Part shown: positions 9,827-19,300 of the stretch, one piece after another
Layout of the letters: every line of letters begins with the position of its first letter
Position numbering within the stretch: position 1 is the first letter of the stretch
Source of the DNA: Oceanisphaera profunda
GTDB taxonomy: Bacteria > Pseudomonadota > Gammaproteobacteria > Enterobacterales > Aeromonadaceae
Length of the DNA stretch: 64,000 nucleotides
Direction: 5' to 3'
Assembly (NCBI RefSeq): GCF_002157895.1
Contig: NZ_CP021377.1
Location: 248,001 to 312,000 of the forward strand
Notes under the pieces: generated by a model
The model's database searches: none
What the model saw: only the letters and a program-made list of their open reading frames with translations
What the model was told of the DNA's origin: nothing
Position numbers and translations under genes: made by a program

Positions 9827-10942
9827 TTAGAAGTTATATTGAATACCAACGCCGTAACGGTCATCACGGTTGAAGTCATCGCTGTTAATTTCATATTCAG
9901 TATACAATTTAGCTTTGGCTGTCAGGTCATACTGAACACCTAAAGTTATTGCATCAATAGTGTCAACCTTACCGGAAACACCTGATACTTCAGCTTCTTC
10001 TTTAGAATACTGAGCCAACATAGTCCAAGCGTCTACATTGTAAGTACCGGTCAATTCGTAACCTTTAGTCTCAACTTTAACTGTATCATCTTTAGCTTCT
10101 TGCTCAGTATAAGCTGCTGCAATATAGAAACCATCAATAACGTAATTAACGCCAAGAATCCAAGCATCAAAATCAACGTCACCGTTACCCGCAACACCAG
10201 GAGTTAAAATGGTTACTTGACCTAAATTCGTTTGAATATTTTGAGATGTTGCAGCAACAGAGCCATCACCGAAGTTCTGCTGCTCATAGGCGGCGCCGAA
10301 ACCTAGGCCCATTGGCAGAGTGTAACTTGCTGCTAAAGACCACTGATTTTTCTTACCTGTATTACCATCCACTTTATCATCATCGGCAAAAGCGTAAGCA
10401 GCACGCAGGTCAACACCGTTATTGGCGTAAGCCACTCGGATTTGGTCATCAACTTTATCATCGATACCAAAACCACTAATATTATAATCTTCAGCTACTT
10501 TAACAATAGTACCGTAAGTAGCACGAGCACCAAACACGTTAAAGATATCGTGGTCGTATACAACCAATGCATACGGGTCTTGGCTGCGACCGAAGGTCAG
10601 GTCTGTGGTGTCCATGAAACGGAAACCAGCCCAAGCGTAACGAGTATTTAGATTATCAGAGCCGGTAGCATCATCCGCTTCAGCAACAACCTGATACTCC
10701 AACTTACCAATCAGGTCAACGTCTTGATTGAGATTATATTTAGCGTTGATACCTAAACGGGCTTCGCCTTCGCCACCAAAGTTATTGGCCTTAACGCCGT
10801 CTTGAAACTTCATTGCACCAGCTTCGTACTGAATACGACCGTAGATATCAACCTGATCGCCTTCGTTAGAGTAAATAGTCACTGCGCTTGCAGAGGTTGC
10901 GAACAGCGCAGGAATCATCAGAGCTAAAATTGTTTTTTTCAT
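9827..10942 (-). CDS. General porin of the OmpC/OmpF family
   Basis: This 371-residue outer-membrane trimeric porin should allow passive diffusion of small hydrophilic solutes. A Sec signal peptide is clear (MKKTILALMIPALFATSASA, cleaved before VTIYSNEG). The mature protein begins with the porin signature GDQVDIYGRIQYEAG and has alternating strands typical of a 16-stranded barrel. It ends with QYNF, the terminal Phe needed for BAM recognition. It is monocistronic with its own terminator. It cannot be assigned to a specific Enterobacterial porin. Confidence 0.93.
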   Translation of the reverse strand: MKKTILALMIPALFATSASAVTIYSNEGDQVDIYGRIQYEAGAMKFQDGVKANNFGGEGEARLGINAKYNLNQDVDLIGKLEYQVVAEADDATGSDNLNTRYAWAGFRFMDTTDLTFGRSQDPYALVVYDHDIFNVFGARATYGTIVKVAEDYNISGFGIDDKVDDQIRVAYANNGVDLRAAYAFADDDKVDGNTGKKNQWSLAASYTLPMGLGFGAAYEQQNFGDGSVAATSQNIQTNLGQVTILTPGVAGNGDVDFDAWILGVNYVIDGFYIAAAYTEQEAKDDTVKVETKGYELTGTYNVDAWTMLAQYSKEEAEVSGVSGKVDTIDAITLGVQYDLTAKAKLYTEYEINSDDFNRDDRYGVGIQYNF

Positions 10943-11421
10943 GTTTTTATATGCCTACTGTAGTTAAACACTAAAGTCTTTATTTTTCTGTGTGTTAGCG
11001 ACGCACTGCGTTACTAGTTCGAGCAGCGTACCACCACTATTTTTAGCTTGCAACAAATCTGAGGGAACTTTTTATGACAAAAGTACTCGTCTAATAACAA
11101 ACTGTGAGCCGCAACACTCTTTTACCTTTACTCACGTTGCCGCTGGCATCACAGCCAACCTGAACTATAGTCAGCCTCTATTTCATTGATGTTAATTTGA
11201 GATGATACATTCATTACCGCGAATACTTACGATGGTGGCCTGTGTCAGCTGTGCAGGCTAGCGATAATGGATAGCTTTTATTGATGTGTGTTAGCTACCT
11301 GCTTTATCTGATTAGTAGCCGGTATTCGCTCTCGTCATTTAATGCTCGGCGTCCGTGCTATAATCCCTGCCAGCTATGTTATTGATCCCCGCCTTGGCCA
11401 TTTACCTTATAAGCTACTCTG
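10943..11421. other. Divergent intergenic region, porin and dinG
   Basis: These 479 bases carry the promoters of the porin (leftward) and dinG (rightward). I see no LexA box (CTGT-N8-ACAG) ahead of dinG; the nearest string, CTGTGTCAGCTGTGCAG at about 11240, does not fit. A GGAACTT...GTCTAA pair at 11064-11092 resembles an RpoE promoter, but its spacer is about three bases too long. Confidence 0.4.
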
Positions 11422-13563
11422 ATGCCTAATTCCACAGTTACCGTTCCCAATAAATCCACTGGTGATTATCAATCTCTAGTGCGCGATAATTATCGGCGCT
11501 TAAGCAAAGCTTTGCCCAATTTTAAGCCGCGGCGTGAGCAAAATTACTTGGTCGCGGAGATGAGCAAGGTACTCTCGGGCCGCTATGATGCGGCGCGGCG
11601 TATTTTAGTGGCAGAGGCCGGGACCGGTATCGGTAAGTCACTCGCCTATTTACAGGCGGGTATCCCGTGGGCACGGATGCAGCAAAAAAAGTTGGTGATA
11701 TCCACCGCTACCTTGGCGCTGCAAGAGCAATTGATTGAAAAAGACTTGCCGCTGTTTCACCCGCATTGTAAACCCAGCTTTAAGTTTGCCTTGGCCAAAG
11801 GCCGCGCTCGCTATTGTTGTGCACGGCGTTTATCGGACTTGAGCGCGGGGGCGGCGCAAACGCAAATGTTTGACCCTGGCTCGTTTGAGCAAGTGTTAGC
11901 CGATAATCATTTATTGGCTCACGCCCCCTTAACCGAGAGCCAGCAAAGCCAATTGGCCAAGATGTGGCAGGCCTACAGTGATGGCAGCTGGGCAGGCGAT
12001 AAAGACAGTTGGCCAACCCCAATAGAAAGTGCGCTTTGGCAGCAAATACAGGCCGAGCGTCATAGCTGCCAGCCCATGCTCGGCCATCAAACTTGCCCCT
12101 TTCATAAAGCGCGAGCTGAACTTGAACAAGCAGATGTAATAGTGGTGAACCATGCACTGCTATTGGCAGATTTGAGCATGGGCGGCGGCATAGTGCTGCC
12201 CGAGCCTGAACAATGCCTCTATATACTGGATGAAGCCCATCATATTGCCAGCGTGGCACGGGATCAGGGCTCGGCACGGTTGGCGTTGCGCCAGCTTAGG
12301 CGATCGCTGGAGCAATTTAATAAGTGGCACGGTAAGTTAAATGACTTGCTCGGTAGTGATGGCCAAAGCGCTATCGCTAAACTGCAACACGGCTTGGCTC
12401 AGCTGATCCCCAGCCTTAATGAGTTGTATCGCCAACTAGTTTCGGCATTGCAACGGCGTGACCTTACTCCCGATGATCAAGGCTGTTTGCGTTTTACTAC
12501 CGGCGACTTGCCCTGCGGCTTAGATGAGCCTTTAACGCGCTTAAAAGAAGACAGTCAAATTTTTTGCCGCGCGCTAGCACCTATTAGCAGTCAATTGGCT
12601 GAGCAATTAAAAATCAACCCCAGTCAAAGCGCGGCCATTGAAGCAGCACTGGCCATGATCAGTCTGCAATTATTACAAGCTGAACAATTGCGTGATGGCA
12701 GCGCCTTGCTCCTTAAACCTACCCTTGAGAAGCAAACTCCGCCGGCACGTTGGTTAGAGCTAGATGCGAAAGACAAGCAAGAAGTGGTGTTATGCGTCAC
12801 GCCACTGGCGGTAGGGCACTTATTAGAGCAGTGGTGTTGGTCACGCGCGAGCGCCGTGATCATGGTGTCCGCCACGCTCACCGCGCTTAATGACTTTGGC
12901 TATTTTCGCCGCAGTGTGGGGTTGCGAGCGGATGATGGCAGCCATTATTTACGGCTTAATTCGCCTTTTGATTATCCACGCTCACGCCTGATTATTCCGC
13001 ATCTAGCCTGCGAGCCCAGCAGTGAGCAGTTTGATGCCCTGCTTGCCGAACAAATTCCGCTGTGGTTGGCGGATCAAAACGCCAGTTTAGTGCTGTTTTC
13101 TTCGTATCGACAAATGAACCAAGCGGCTACGGCGCTGCGGGCTCAAGGCCAGTCAATATTGGTGCAAGGCGAAGCCAGTCGCCAAGCCTTATTGCATTTG
13201 CACAGAGAAAAATGTGATGGCCAGCAGCCTAGCGTGCTGTTTGGTACCGGCAGCTTTGCTGAGGGGCTGGATTTGCCGGGCCATTATTTAACGAATTTGA
13301 TTATTACTAAGCTACCCTTTGCGGTGCCCACCTCACCGGTAGAAGAAGCCATGGCGGAGTGGATCACCCAATCCGGTGGTAATGCGTTTATGCAATTAGC
13401 GCTACCGGAAGCCTCTCGTAAACTCATTCAGGCCTGTGGCCGTTTACTGCGCAGTGAGACCGACGAGGGGCGTATCGTATTATTAGATAAGCGCTTGGTC
13501 AGCAAACGCTACGGCCCCGCCCTATTGCAAGCCCTACCACCCTTTACTATTTTAAAGCAGTGA
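11422..13563 (+). CDS. dinG: ATP-dependent DNA helicase
   Basis: DinG is an XPD-like 5'-3' helicase that clears R-loops and other structures. The 713-residue protein has Walker A AGTGIGKS (66-73), the DEAH box LDEAHH (269-274), the helicase VI block QACGRLLRS near the C-terminus, and GTGSFAEGLDLPG. Cys132/Cys133, Cys216 and Cys225 are placed to bind the 4Fe-4S cluster, with the YCC...HSC...CPF spacing I associate with Vibrio-type DinG rather than the E. coli spacing. The ribosome site is weak. In E. coli the gene is SOS-induced; no LexA site is visible here. Confidence 0.95.
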   Translation: MPNSTVTVPNKSTGDYQSLVRDNYRRLSKALPNFKPRREQNYLVAEMSKVLSGRYDAARRILVAEAGTGIGKSLAYLQAGIPWARMQQKKLVISTATLALQEQLIEKDLPLFHPHCKPSFKFALAKGRARYCCARRLSDLSAGAAQTQMFDPGSFEQVLADNHLLAHAPLTESQQSQLAKMWQAYSDGSWAGDKDSWPTPIESALWQQIQAERHSCQPMLGHQTCPFHKARAELEQADVIVVNHALLLADLSMGGGIVLPEPEQCLYILDEAHHIASVARDQGSARLALRQLRRSLEQFNKWHGKLNDLLGSDGQSAIAKLQHGLAQLIPSLNELYRQLVSALQRRDLTPDDQGCLRFTTGDLPCGLDEPLTRLKEDSQIFCRALAPISSQLAEQLKINPSQSAAIEAALAMISLQLLQAEQLRDGSALLLKPTLEKQTPPARWLELDAKDKQEVVLCVTPLAVGHLLEQWCWSRASAVIMVSATLTALNDFGYFRRSVGLRADDGSHYLRLNSPFDYPRSRLIIPHLACEPSSEQFDALLAEQIPLWLADQNASLVLFSSYRQMNQAATALRAQGQSILVQGEASRQALLHLHREKCDGQQPSVLFGTGSFAEGLDLPGHYLTNLIITKLPFAVPTSPVEEAMAEWITQSGGNAFMQLALPEASRKLIQACGRLLRSETDEGRIVLLDKRLVSKRYGPALLQALPPFTILKQ

Positions 13564-13590
13564 ATAGATAAGGGTGAAGATGACGAAGGT

Positions 13591-13687
13591 GTGGTCTTTG
13601 CGAGCGCAGCGCGGCAATCCATTCTGCACGCCTACACAGGGCCCAAGCATGGATTGCCGCGTCGTTACACTCCTCGCAATGACGAGG
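13591..13687. repeat. GCGGCAATCC-type inverted repeat, copy 2
   Basis: The arms TTTGCGAGCGCAGCGCGGCAATCCAT and ATGGATTGCCGCG...CTCGCAATGACGAGG surround a CTGCACGCCTACACAGG centre. Copy 3 at 17461 is nearly identical in sequence, so the two have been recently exchanged or copied. It sits just after dinG. Confidence 0.85.
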
Positions 13688-13819
13688 TCTGGGTCTTTTG
13701 TATATAGATATTGTCATAATTTTGCGGTTAACTTGGTGTAACCTCAAATACTTAGCATCTTATTTTGTGCATAATGCGGTTACTTAACGAATAACATACT
13801 CACGGCTTAGGAGCCTAAT

Positions 13820-14455
13820 TTGATGAATACACGCTTAACTCTTGCCGCCCTTGCGCTGGCCGGTCTGTCTTTTGGCGCTCAAGCCGCTTCGTTGAACGTT
13901 GATAAACCTTATCAATTATTGCTGGTAGACGGTGAGAAGACCAAGCACAGCGTGCTGAACTCAGTGCACTCCGCAGAAGTGGGTGCCGGCAAGCATCAAT
14001 TTGTGCTGGAGTATGTGGAAGATTATTCGACTAAACAGAACATTCAGGTAATGGAAGGTGACCCCGTTATTATTAACGTCGATACCCCAGCCGATGCCGA
14101 GCTAACGCTCGAATACAAAAAACCGATTAATTATCAGCAGGCGCGGGAGTTTTTACGTGATCAAGCCTCACAAATTTCTGTGGTTGATAAGCGCACCGGT
14201 CAGCCGGTAGCGGCGGAGATTTACACCATATACCGTCCTGCAGGCTTGGATTTAACTCGTGGTATTCAAGATTCTTTAAGAGAAAATAATCAGGCCTTTA
14301 GTGGCCGCACCGACGCCGCCATCGCAGCAGCAGAAGCTAAATTTGGCGCAGCTCCGGTAGATGCAGACTCTCTTGAAATGTTAAAGCACTGGTGGAATAC
14401 CGCAGATAAAGACACCCAGCGTGCCTTTCAAATTTGGGCTATTCAGCAGCAGTAA
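13820..14455 (+). CDS. Exported YccT-like protein (DUF2057)
   Basis: This 211-residue protein starts with a Sec signal peptide (cleavage after AGLSFGAQA, about residue 22) and so is periplasmic or secreted. It resembles the DUF2057/YccT family; E. coli YccT (CsgI) was reported to inhibit curli assembly. Supporting motifs are the early VDKPYQLLLVDG block and the conserved NYQQAREFLRDQ near 100. The C-terminal QRAFQIWAIQQQ is typical of the family tail. A GGAG site precedes the start. A terminator follows directly, so it is monocistronic. Confidence 0.82.
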   Translation: MMNTRLTLAALALAGLSFGAQAASLNVDKPYQLLLVDGEKTKHSVLNSVHSAEVGAGKHQFVLEYVEDYSTKQNIQVMEGDPVIINVDTPADAELTLEYKKPINYQQAREFLRDQASQISVVDKRTGQPVAAEIYTIYRPAGLDLTRGIQDSLRENNQAFSGRTDAAIAAAEAKFGAAPVDADSLEMLKHWWNTADKDTQRAFQIWAIQQQ

Positions 14456-14483
14456 GCGCTTAAACTAAAAGCTAGAATTAAAA

Positions 14484-14513
14484 GCAAAAAACCGAGCTAT
14501 GGCTCGGTTTTTT
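14484..14513 (+). terminator. Rho-independent terminator after the yccT-like gene
   Basis: The stem ACCGAGC-TAT-GGCTCGGT is followed by a T run and begins about 30 bases past the stop codon. Confidence 0.9.
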
Positions 14514-14989
14514 ATACCAATCGTATTAATTATTTGATCAGCCTGACAGCTGGATTTAATGTGATTGTTTTTTGTAGTGTGCCCACCTTGTTGGTAGGAA
14601 AAGAGTATCGGTACGGTTTGGGTTTTGTTATTAAAACCATCCTGCTTCGCAGGACCACCGAAGTCATCTTCACTGAAGATACGGGTGGACTACAACACAC
14701 GCTTTTTGTAGAAGCCTGCTTTAGTTAGCTATGCAATGGGGTTTTTATGTCGATCTTAAATAGAGCGATTCTTTAGTGTGTTTGGTATTAGTTTATATAT
14801 CGCACATACCCTGTACAAAACTCCGTGCTTCTCATAGTAAAGGCTCGGGGTAAAAAGTTTTAGGATTTGGTGCTCTAACGTCAACAAATTAAGCCTTCGG
14901 CGCAATGCGAGAACAAGTGTTCGCCTACAAAGGCTAAACCCAAACACCAAACCCAACCCTAGGCTTTCTACTTGCTGCTCACACTCTGA
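14514..14989. repeat. Gene-free region with repeat fragments
   Basis: This starts with ATACCAATCGTATTAATTAT, which resembles a terminal segment of the MITE-like family. CCTGCTTCGCAGG is a short palindrome near 14641. The GCGAGAACAAGTGTTCGC hairpin (14908-14925) sits inside a larger GCCTT...AAGGC inverted repeat (14893-14934). A 64-codon frame at 14534 has no coding character and is not called. Confidence 0.6.
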
Positions 14990-15562
14990 CTAAAACGACG
15001 AACCTGGTTGTTTGAGGAAGGCTTTTTCTTCTTCAGTCGACGCTCGGCCCAGTATCGCATTACGGTGTGGGTAACGGCCGAAGCGTTGGATAATCTTTCG
15101 ATGCGCCGTTTGATACTTTAAGCTGCTTACCGCGCCTACTAGTTCGTTGTTACTACCCTGACTTGGATCCGCATTTTTGGTAAACAGCACTTGTGCTACT
15201 TCGTGGATCTTAGCCGACTCGCTATGCATAAACGGCATATATAAAAATACCCGCTGCTGTGGGCTAAGCGCTTGCTCAGCACCGGCGGTAATGGCCTGTT
15301 GCGCCAAAATTAAAGCCATGCCATCGGCGGCAAAAGCTTGGGGTTTATCCCGATAAATATTTCGTGAGAATTGATCCAGAACGATAATTTCGGCTAATCG
15401 CCCTTCTGACGTGTCGCGCCATTCAAACAGCTCACCCGCCACAGCAGCTGCATGCACCTCGCCAAATCGGCTAGTAATCTTTTTATCTAGCGACTTATTT
15501 TTTTGCCACCACTGAGCAGGCTTCAGCTCTTCAAACCAAAATGTTAGTACCGAATCAAGCAT
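14990..15562 (-). CDS. DUF924 family protein
   Basis: This 190-residue protein matches the DUF924 family of small helical proteins of unknown function. Landmarks are VLTFWFEELKPAQWW at the N-terminus, LIVLDQFSRNIYR-type sequence near residue 60, FLYMPFMHSES near 105 and a C-terminal FGRYPHRNAILGR block. The family is sometimes described as TPR-like; no enzymatic activity is established. It is monocistronic with repeat material on both sides. The start has a GGGGAA site upstream. Confidence 0.88.
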   Translation of the reverse strand: MLDSVLTFWFEELKPAQWWQKNKSLDKKITSRFGEVHAAAVAGELFEWRDTSEGRLAEIIVLDQFSRNIYRDKPQAFAADGMALILAQQAITAGAEQALSPQQRVFLYMPFMHSESAKIHEVAQVLFTKNADPSQGSNNELVGAVSSLKYQTAHRKIIQRFGRYPHRNAILGRASTEEEKAFLKQPGSSF

Positions 15563-15783
15563 AACGATTCCCCTTCAGGTTGGCCGGCAGCCACCAGTTA
15601 AGATCAAACCCTTATTTGCCACGATTCTTTGCTACGAGTAACACAGAAGAGCTCGGATAAGACCAAAAAATAAAGTCTTAACACGAGATCCTGAATCAAG
15701 TTCAGGAAGACGGCTTAAAGACAGACATGCTCTGGGTCGTCTTAACGGGCTCATTCAGGCATCTCGCATTTATGCTCTATGGC
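15563..15783. repeat. Repeat fragments between DUF924 gene and yjiH-like gene
   Basis: A degenerate left arm of the CACGGAA family lies at about 15611-15660. The hairpin GAGATCCTGAATCAAGTTCAGGAAGACGG family member occupies 15685-15714. Confidence 0.6.
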
Positions 15784-17151
15784 TTAAAACACCCAGTGGG
15801 CTACTAGGGCAATCACCGGTAGCGTGACCAAAGTGCGCAGGATAAAGATCACAAATAACTCTAGCACGTTGACCGGTATCTTACTGCCGAGCAGCAAGGC
15901 ACCCACTTCGGACATATAAATGAGCTGGGTTACCGATAAGGCGGCAATCACGAAGCGCGTGAGATCGCTCTCAATGGAGCTGGCTAAAATCGCTGGAATA
16001 AACATGTCGGCAAAGCCCACCATCACGGTTTGTGAGGCCGCGGCGGCTTCCGGTATTTGTAACCATTCCAACAAAGGTACAAAAGGTAATCCTAACCAGC
16101 TAAACAAGGGCGTGGTTTCGGCAATGATTAGCGCTAAGGTGCCAAACGCCATCACTACCGGCAATACGCCGAGCAACATATCCAATGCATTATGCACTCC
16201 GGTGCGCGCTACTAATTTTAAGCTCGTCACTTGACTGGCACGGTGTAGCGCCAGTTGATAGCCGTGGCTTAAGCGCGAATAACCTATTGGGGTAACTTCA
16301 TCAGCAGCAGATCTGGCTTGACCATTAATAAAGGTGTCTTTTTTCCAACACAAGGGTGGCAAGCGCGGCACTATGATTGCCGCCACTATGCCTGCTAAAC
16401 ACACGGCACCGTAAAACGGTAAAAACATGTGCTCAAGCTTAACTTGTGCCAACACCACTAGGCTAAAAGTAATAGATACCGCCGAAAAGGTAGTACCAAT
16501 AATGGCGGCTTCGCGCTGGGTATAATGATGGCCTTCATACTGTTTGCTGGTGAGCAAGATACCCACGCTGCCATCCCCCAGCCAAGAGGCCATGCAATCT
16601 ACTGCCGAACGACCGGGCAGGCGGAAAATCGGGCGCATAATACCGGTCAGTAAAGTACCGACAAATTCCAACAGTCCAAAATCCAGCAGCAGGGGCAACA
16701 ATAAGCCGGCAAAGATAAACACCGAAAACAGCACCGGCAGCAAGTCGTGCAACACCAAGCCACCCGTATCACCGCTATAGAGGATCTCTGGCCCCGTTTG
16801 GGTGTAGACCAGTAACACAAAAGCCGCACCAATCAACCGGCTCAGCAACCACACCGGGGTAACGTTAAATAAGGTGTTTAAAAACAAACTTTGCGTCACT
16901 ACTTTTGGTTTAAATAGCGTCGCCAACAGGGTGAGCATGGCAGATAGGCTGATCAACACTGTCACTATCAACGGCAGCGTATCCGCCAGCGCGGCTTGCA
17001 GACTTTTGGCCAATACCGCAATCATGATAGTGAAATCACCTTGATAACTAACAGGCGTCATAAACAGCAACACCCCCAGCAGCGAAGGCAGCACAAACAT
17101 CCATAAATTGCGGGATTTGCTCTTAGCCGGTGTAGCCAATGTCTTTTCCAT
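15784..17151 (-). CDS. yjiH: YjiH-like membrane protein with nucleoside-recognition (Gate) domain
   Basis: This polytopic inner-membrane protein (455 residues from the ATG) has about ten hydrophobic segments. It resembles E. coli YjiH, an uncharacterised protein with the nucleoside-recognition Gate domain (CMASWLGDGSVGILLTSKQYEGH and the later GFADMFIPAILASSI region). I chose the ATG at 17151 because an AGGAG site lies 7 bases upstream; a GTG seven codons earlier is in frame but lacks a site. The transported substrate, if any, is unknown. It is monocistronic. Confidence 0.85.
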   Translation of the reverse strand: MEKTLATPAKSKSRNLWMFVLPSLLGVLLFMTPVSYQGDFTIMIAVLAKSLQAALADTLPLIVTVLISLSAMLTLLATLFKPKVVTQSLFLNTLFNVTPVWLLSRLIGAAFVLLVYTQTGPEILYSGDTGGLVLHDLLPVLFSVFIFAGLLLPLLLDFGLLEFVGTLLTGIMRPIFRLPGRSAVDCMASWLGDGSVGILLTSKQYEGHHYTQREAAIIGTTFSAVSITFSLVVLAQVKLEHMFLPFYGAVCLAGIVAAIIVPRLPPLCWKKDTFINGQARSAADEVTPIGYSRLSHGYQLALHRASQVTSLKLVARTGVHNALDMLLGVLPVVMAFGTLALIIAETTPLFSWLGLPFVPLLEWLQIPEAAAASQTVMVGFADMFIPAILASSIESDLTRFVIAALSVTQLIYMSEVGALLLGSKIPVNVLELFVIFILRTLVTLPVIALVAHWVF

Positions 17152-17568
17152 GGTGACTCCTGCCAGTGGCACCTAATTGAGTCCGAATAAAGACTCAGGT
17201 ACTACTTGCATCAATAAAAATAATAAAGCTGAATTATGCACTCTGAAAAGCACGGCAGCATAAAAAACCTTGGAAGTGAATAAATCACCACCAAAGGATA
17301 AACTTAATGAATAGTTATTTTACAGCGAAAAAAACTCAAGCTAAAGGTTAAACCGACATTAATCCCTAGCAAGCAAGGAAAAAGACAGCGCTAAGCCAAA
17401 TCCAACTTAGCCCTCTATAGCTCAGGTTTACTTTTCCGAGTCACAGATGTCATTTGTAGTGTGGTCTTTGCGAGCGCAGCGAAGCAATCCATTCTGCACG
17501 CCTGCACAGTACCAAAACATGGATTGCCGCGTCGTTACACTCCTCGCAAGGACGAAGGTGAGGGTCGG
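17152..17568. repeat. Intergenic region with GCGGCAATCC inverted repeat, copy 3
   Basis: The left part is AT-rich and should carry the yjiH-like promoter. The repeat at 17461-17556 is almost the same as that at 13591-13687. It lies immediately downstream of tpm and may act as its transcript end. Confidence 0.7.
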
Positions 17569-18252
17569 TCATTGGAACTCCTCACTATTTCTCACCAACA
17601 CAAAACACAGCTCATCGAAGAAGCTCAGCTCACCGCTGGCCACTCTGGGGTTAGCTTGGCCCTCTGTTATGCGGCCACGGGTTTCTACGCTGAAGTAAGG
17701 AGTAAACAAGGCCAGTACCGCTGGTTCATCAATAGAAAATGGCGGGCCTTGCTGCTGTTCCGGCGCATAATGTACCGTGACTAACAATAAGCTGGCGCCA
17801 GGTTTAAGTAGGCGTGCTAACAGTTCGACATATTGCGCTCGCATCTCTTTGGGCAAGGCAATTAAGGCCGCCCTGTCGTAGGCGGCATCAAACTGTTGCT
17901 CTAGCTGTTGCGCCTGAAACTTATCTATCTGAAAAAAGTCACCCTGATAAATGTGTAATTGCTCAGCTTGCCAGCATTGGTAAGGGCCGGCGGCGCTTTG
18001 GGTGGGAGTCAAACTCGCCTCAGCAAAAAAATCCGCTACCGCCAAAGGCGATAACTCAAAGCCGCTCACGCTATAGCCCTGCTCAGCAAGCCATAACATA
18101 TCTTTGCTTTTGCCGCATAAGGGCACCAGCACTTGGCTGTGTTTGGCCAGCTTAAGCGTTGGCCAAACCTGAGTAAGTTGTGCATTCACCTGCTCACGAT
18201 GAAAACCAATACGTGCGGTTTGCCAGCGCTGATGCCAAAATTCTGCGTCCAT
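17569..18252 (-). CDS. tpm: Thiopurine S-methyltransferase
   Basis: Bacterial TPMT is a SAM-dependent methyltransferase; in other species it methylates thiopurines and selenium or tellurium compounds, but the native substrate is unclear. At 227 residues it has normal family length. Visible motifs are FWHQRWQTARIGFH at the N-terminus, the SAM-binding block VLVPLCGKSKDMLWLAEQG (about 41-59), and YDRAALIALP near 125. The Trp and Arg positions of the substrate lid are kept. It lies next to a small DUF4250 gene. Confidence 0.95.
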   Translation of the reverse strand: MDAEFWHQRWQTARIGFHREQVNAQLTQVWPTLKLAKHSQVLVPLCGKSKDMLWLAEQGYSVSGFELSPLAVADFFAEASLTPTQSAAGPYQCWQAEQLHIYQGDFFQIDKFQAQQLEQQFDAAYDRAALIALPKEMRAQYVELLARLLKPGASLLLVTVHYAPEQQQGPPFSIDEPAVLALFTPYFSVETRGRITEGQANPRVASGELSFFDELCFVLVRNSEEFQ

Positions 18253-18329
18253 AATATGCAGCTCTACTCCGTAATAAATAACTGCAGACTAGTACAGCGC
18301 CTGCCTGCTTATCGAGCTTAGGCAAGCGG

Positions 18330-18527
18330 TCAGATAATCGGCTTAAATTGATTGCTGACGGCATCATAGTGATAGCCGATCTGATTCATACTCGAAATTA
18401 GCCAGTTAGTATTCAAATCATAACGTGAGATAAGTGTGGTGAGGCTGTCACATTCTAAGCGCAATTTTTCATTTAAAATGCTGAGTACCATGTGGCTATC
18501 CATGGTCTCCAGTACTGATTTATCCAT
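18330..18527 (-). CDS. Small DUF4250-like protein
   Basis: This 65-residue protein has MVLSILNEKLRLECDSLTTL at residues 13-32 and IGYHYDAVSNQF near the end, both typical of the small DUF4250 family of unknown function. It may start at the first Met or at Met13; the first has a GGAGAG-like site. It sits between tpm and the divergent sulA. Confidence 0.75.
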   Translation of the reverse strand: MDKSVLETMDSHMVLSILNEKLRLECDSLTTLISRYDLNTNWLISSMNQIGYHYDAVSNQFKPII

Positions 18528-18693
18528 GTTTTAACTCTCCTTCTCTGTATAAAAAGTCACATAAGCGGCGCGGATCGTCGTGATTGATCACCGTAGCGAT
18601 ATGTAATCTTTGCCCTGTACTCAACCCACAGCTTGCACCTCAACACTGTAAATTTAAACAGTGTTTGCTTGATCTCTGACGAAAGGATCTTTA

Positions 18694-18709
18694 CTGTATG
18701 TATATACAG
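18694..18709. promoter_or_regulatory. LexA (SOS) operator upstream of sulA
   Basis: CTGTATGTATATACAG fits the CTGT-N8-ACAG LexA consensus exactly, with an AT-rich spacer. It lies 28 bases upstream of the sulA ATG at 18738, within the expected promoter, and supports SOS induction of sulA. Confidence 0.93.
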
Positions 18710-18737
18710 TAGTTAATCACAGGGAACACACATTGCT

Positions 18738-19157
18738 ATGGCCACTTTACTGCTATCTCGTCCAAAGCCTTGTCCAACTAAGACTTGCTCAATTACGGAT
18801 TGGGGATCACTTGCTATGACCACTCAAATGCAAACTCCTCAAGTCAGCATCAACCACTGGAGCCCTGTGCAACAAGCTCGTTTACTGATTAATTTAGCGC
18901 TGATCAGTCATGATAATAAGGGCTGGATTTTACTCGCTAACGCCCCCGCCCCTTTATCTCGCCAAGCCTTAATCAATGCAGGCATCAACCCAGCTCGCGT
19001 GATTGAGGCCAAGCAAGCCTCGGCGCAATTAATAGAGCAAGCCATGAACAGCAGCAATATTGCCGCCGTGGTGTGCTGGAAAGGATCTCAAGTAATAAGC
19101 AGTACGTTAAGCTTATATAAGCCGCATCCAACAACAAATGAAAGCATCAAGCATTAA
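18738..19157 (+). CDS. sulA: SulA-like cell-division inhibitor
   Basis: SulA binds FtsZ during the SOS response and blocks septation until Lon removes it. This 139-residue protein shares the core WILLANAPAPLSRQALINAGI (about 70-90) and VIEAKQASAQ followed by AAVVCW with the family. The C-terminal residue is His, as in E. coli SulA where it is part of the Lon-recognised tail. A perfect LexA box sits just upstream. An alternative ATG at 18817 would remove the first 26 residues, which look unlike the family. Divergence from E. coli SulA is considerable, so the operator is strong supporting evidence. Confidence 0.85.
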   Translation: MATLLLSRPKPCPTKTCSITDWGSLAMTTQMQTPQVSINHWSPVQQARLLINLALISHDNKGWILLANAPAPLSRQALINAGINPARVIEAKQASAQLIEQAMNSSNIAAVVCWKGSQVISSTLSLYKPHPTTNESIKH

Positions 19158-19300
19158 CAGATAGCTAGAAGCTAGCAGAATGCTGCTAAAGAAAATAAAG
19201 GGGGGGTTCTTAAGAACACAGCGCTGGAGGCTTAAGCGCTGTGGGTATGCATAAGTTATCTTTTTCTTGCGGCTTATAGTTTAAAGCTTACGGCTATGTT

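Noticed and set aside
11064-11092. GGAACTT...GTCTAA, a possible RpoE promoter ahead of dinG
   Set aside because: The spacer is about three bases longer than RpoE promoters allow and the start would lie far from dinG.
11240-11256. CTGTGTCAGCTGTGCAG as a LexA box for dinG
   Set aside because: It does not meet CTGT-N8-ACAG and the spacer is not AT-rich.
14534-14728. 64-codon frame after the yccT-like gene
   Set aside because: It spans repeat fragments and a palindrome and has no coding character.
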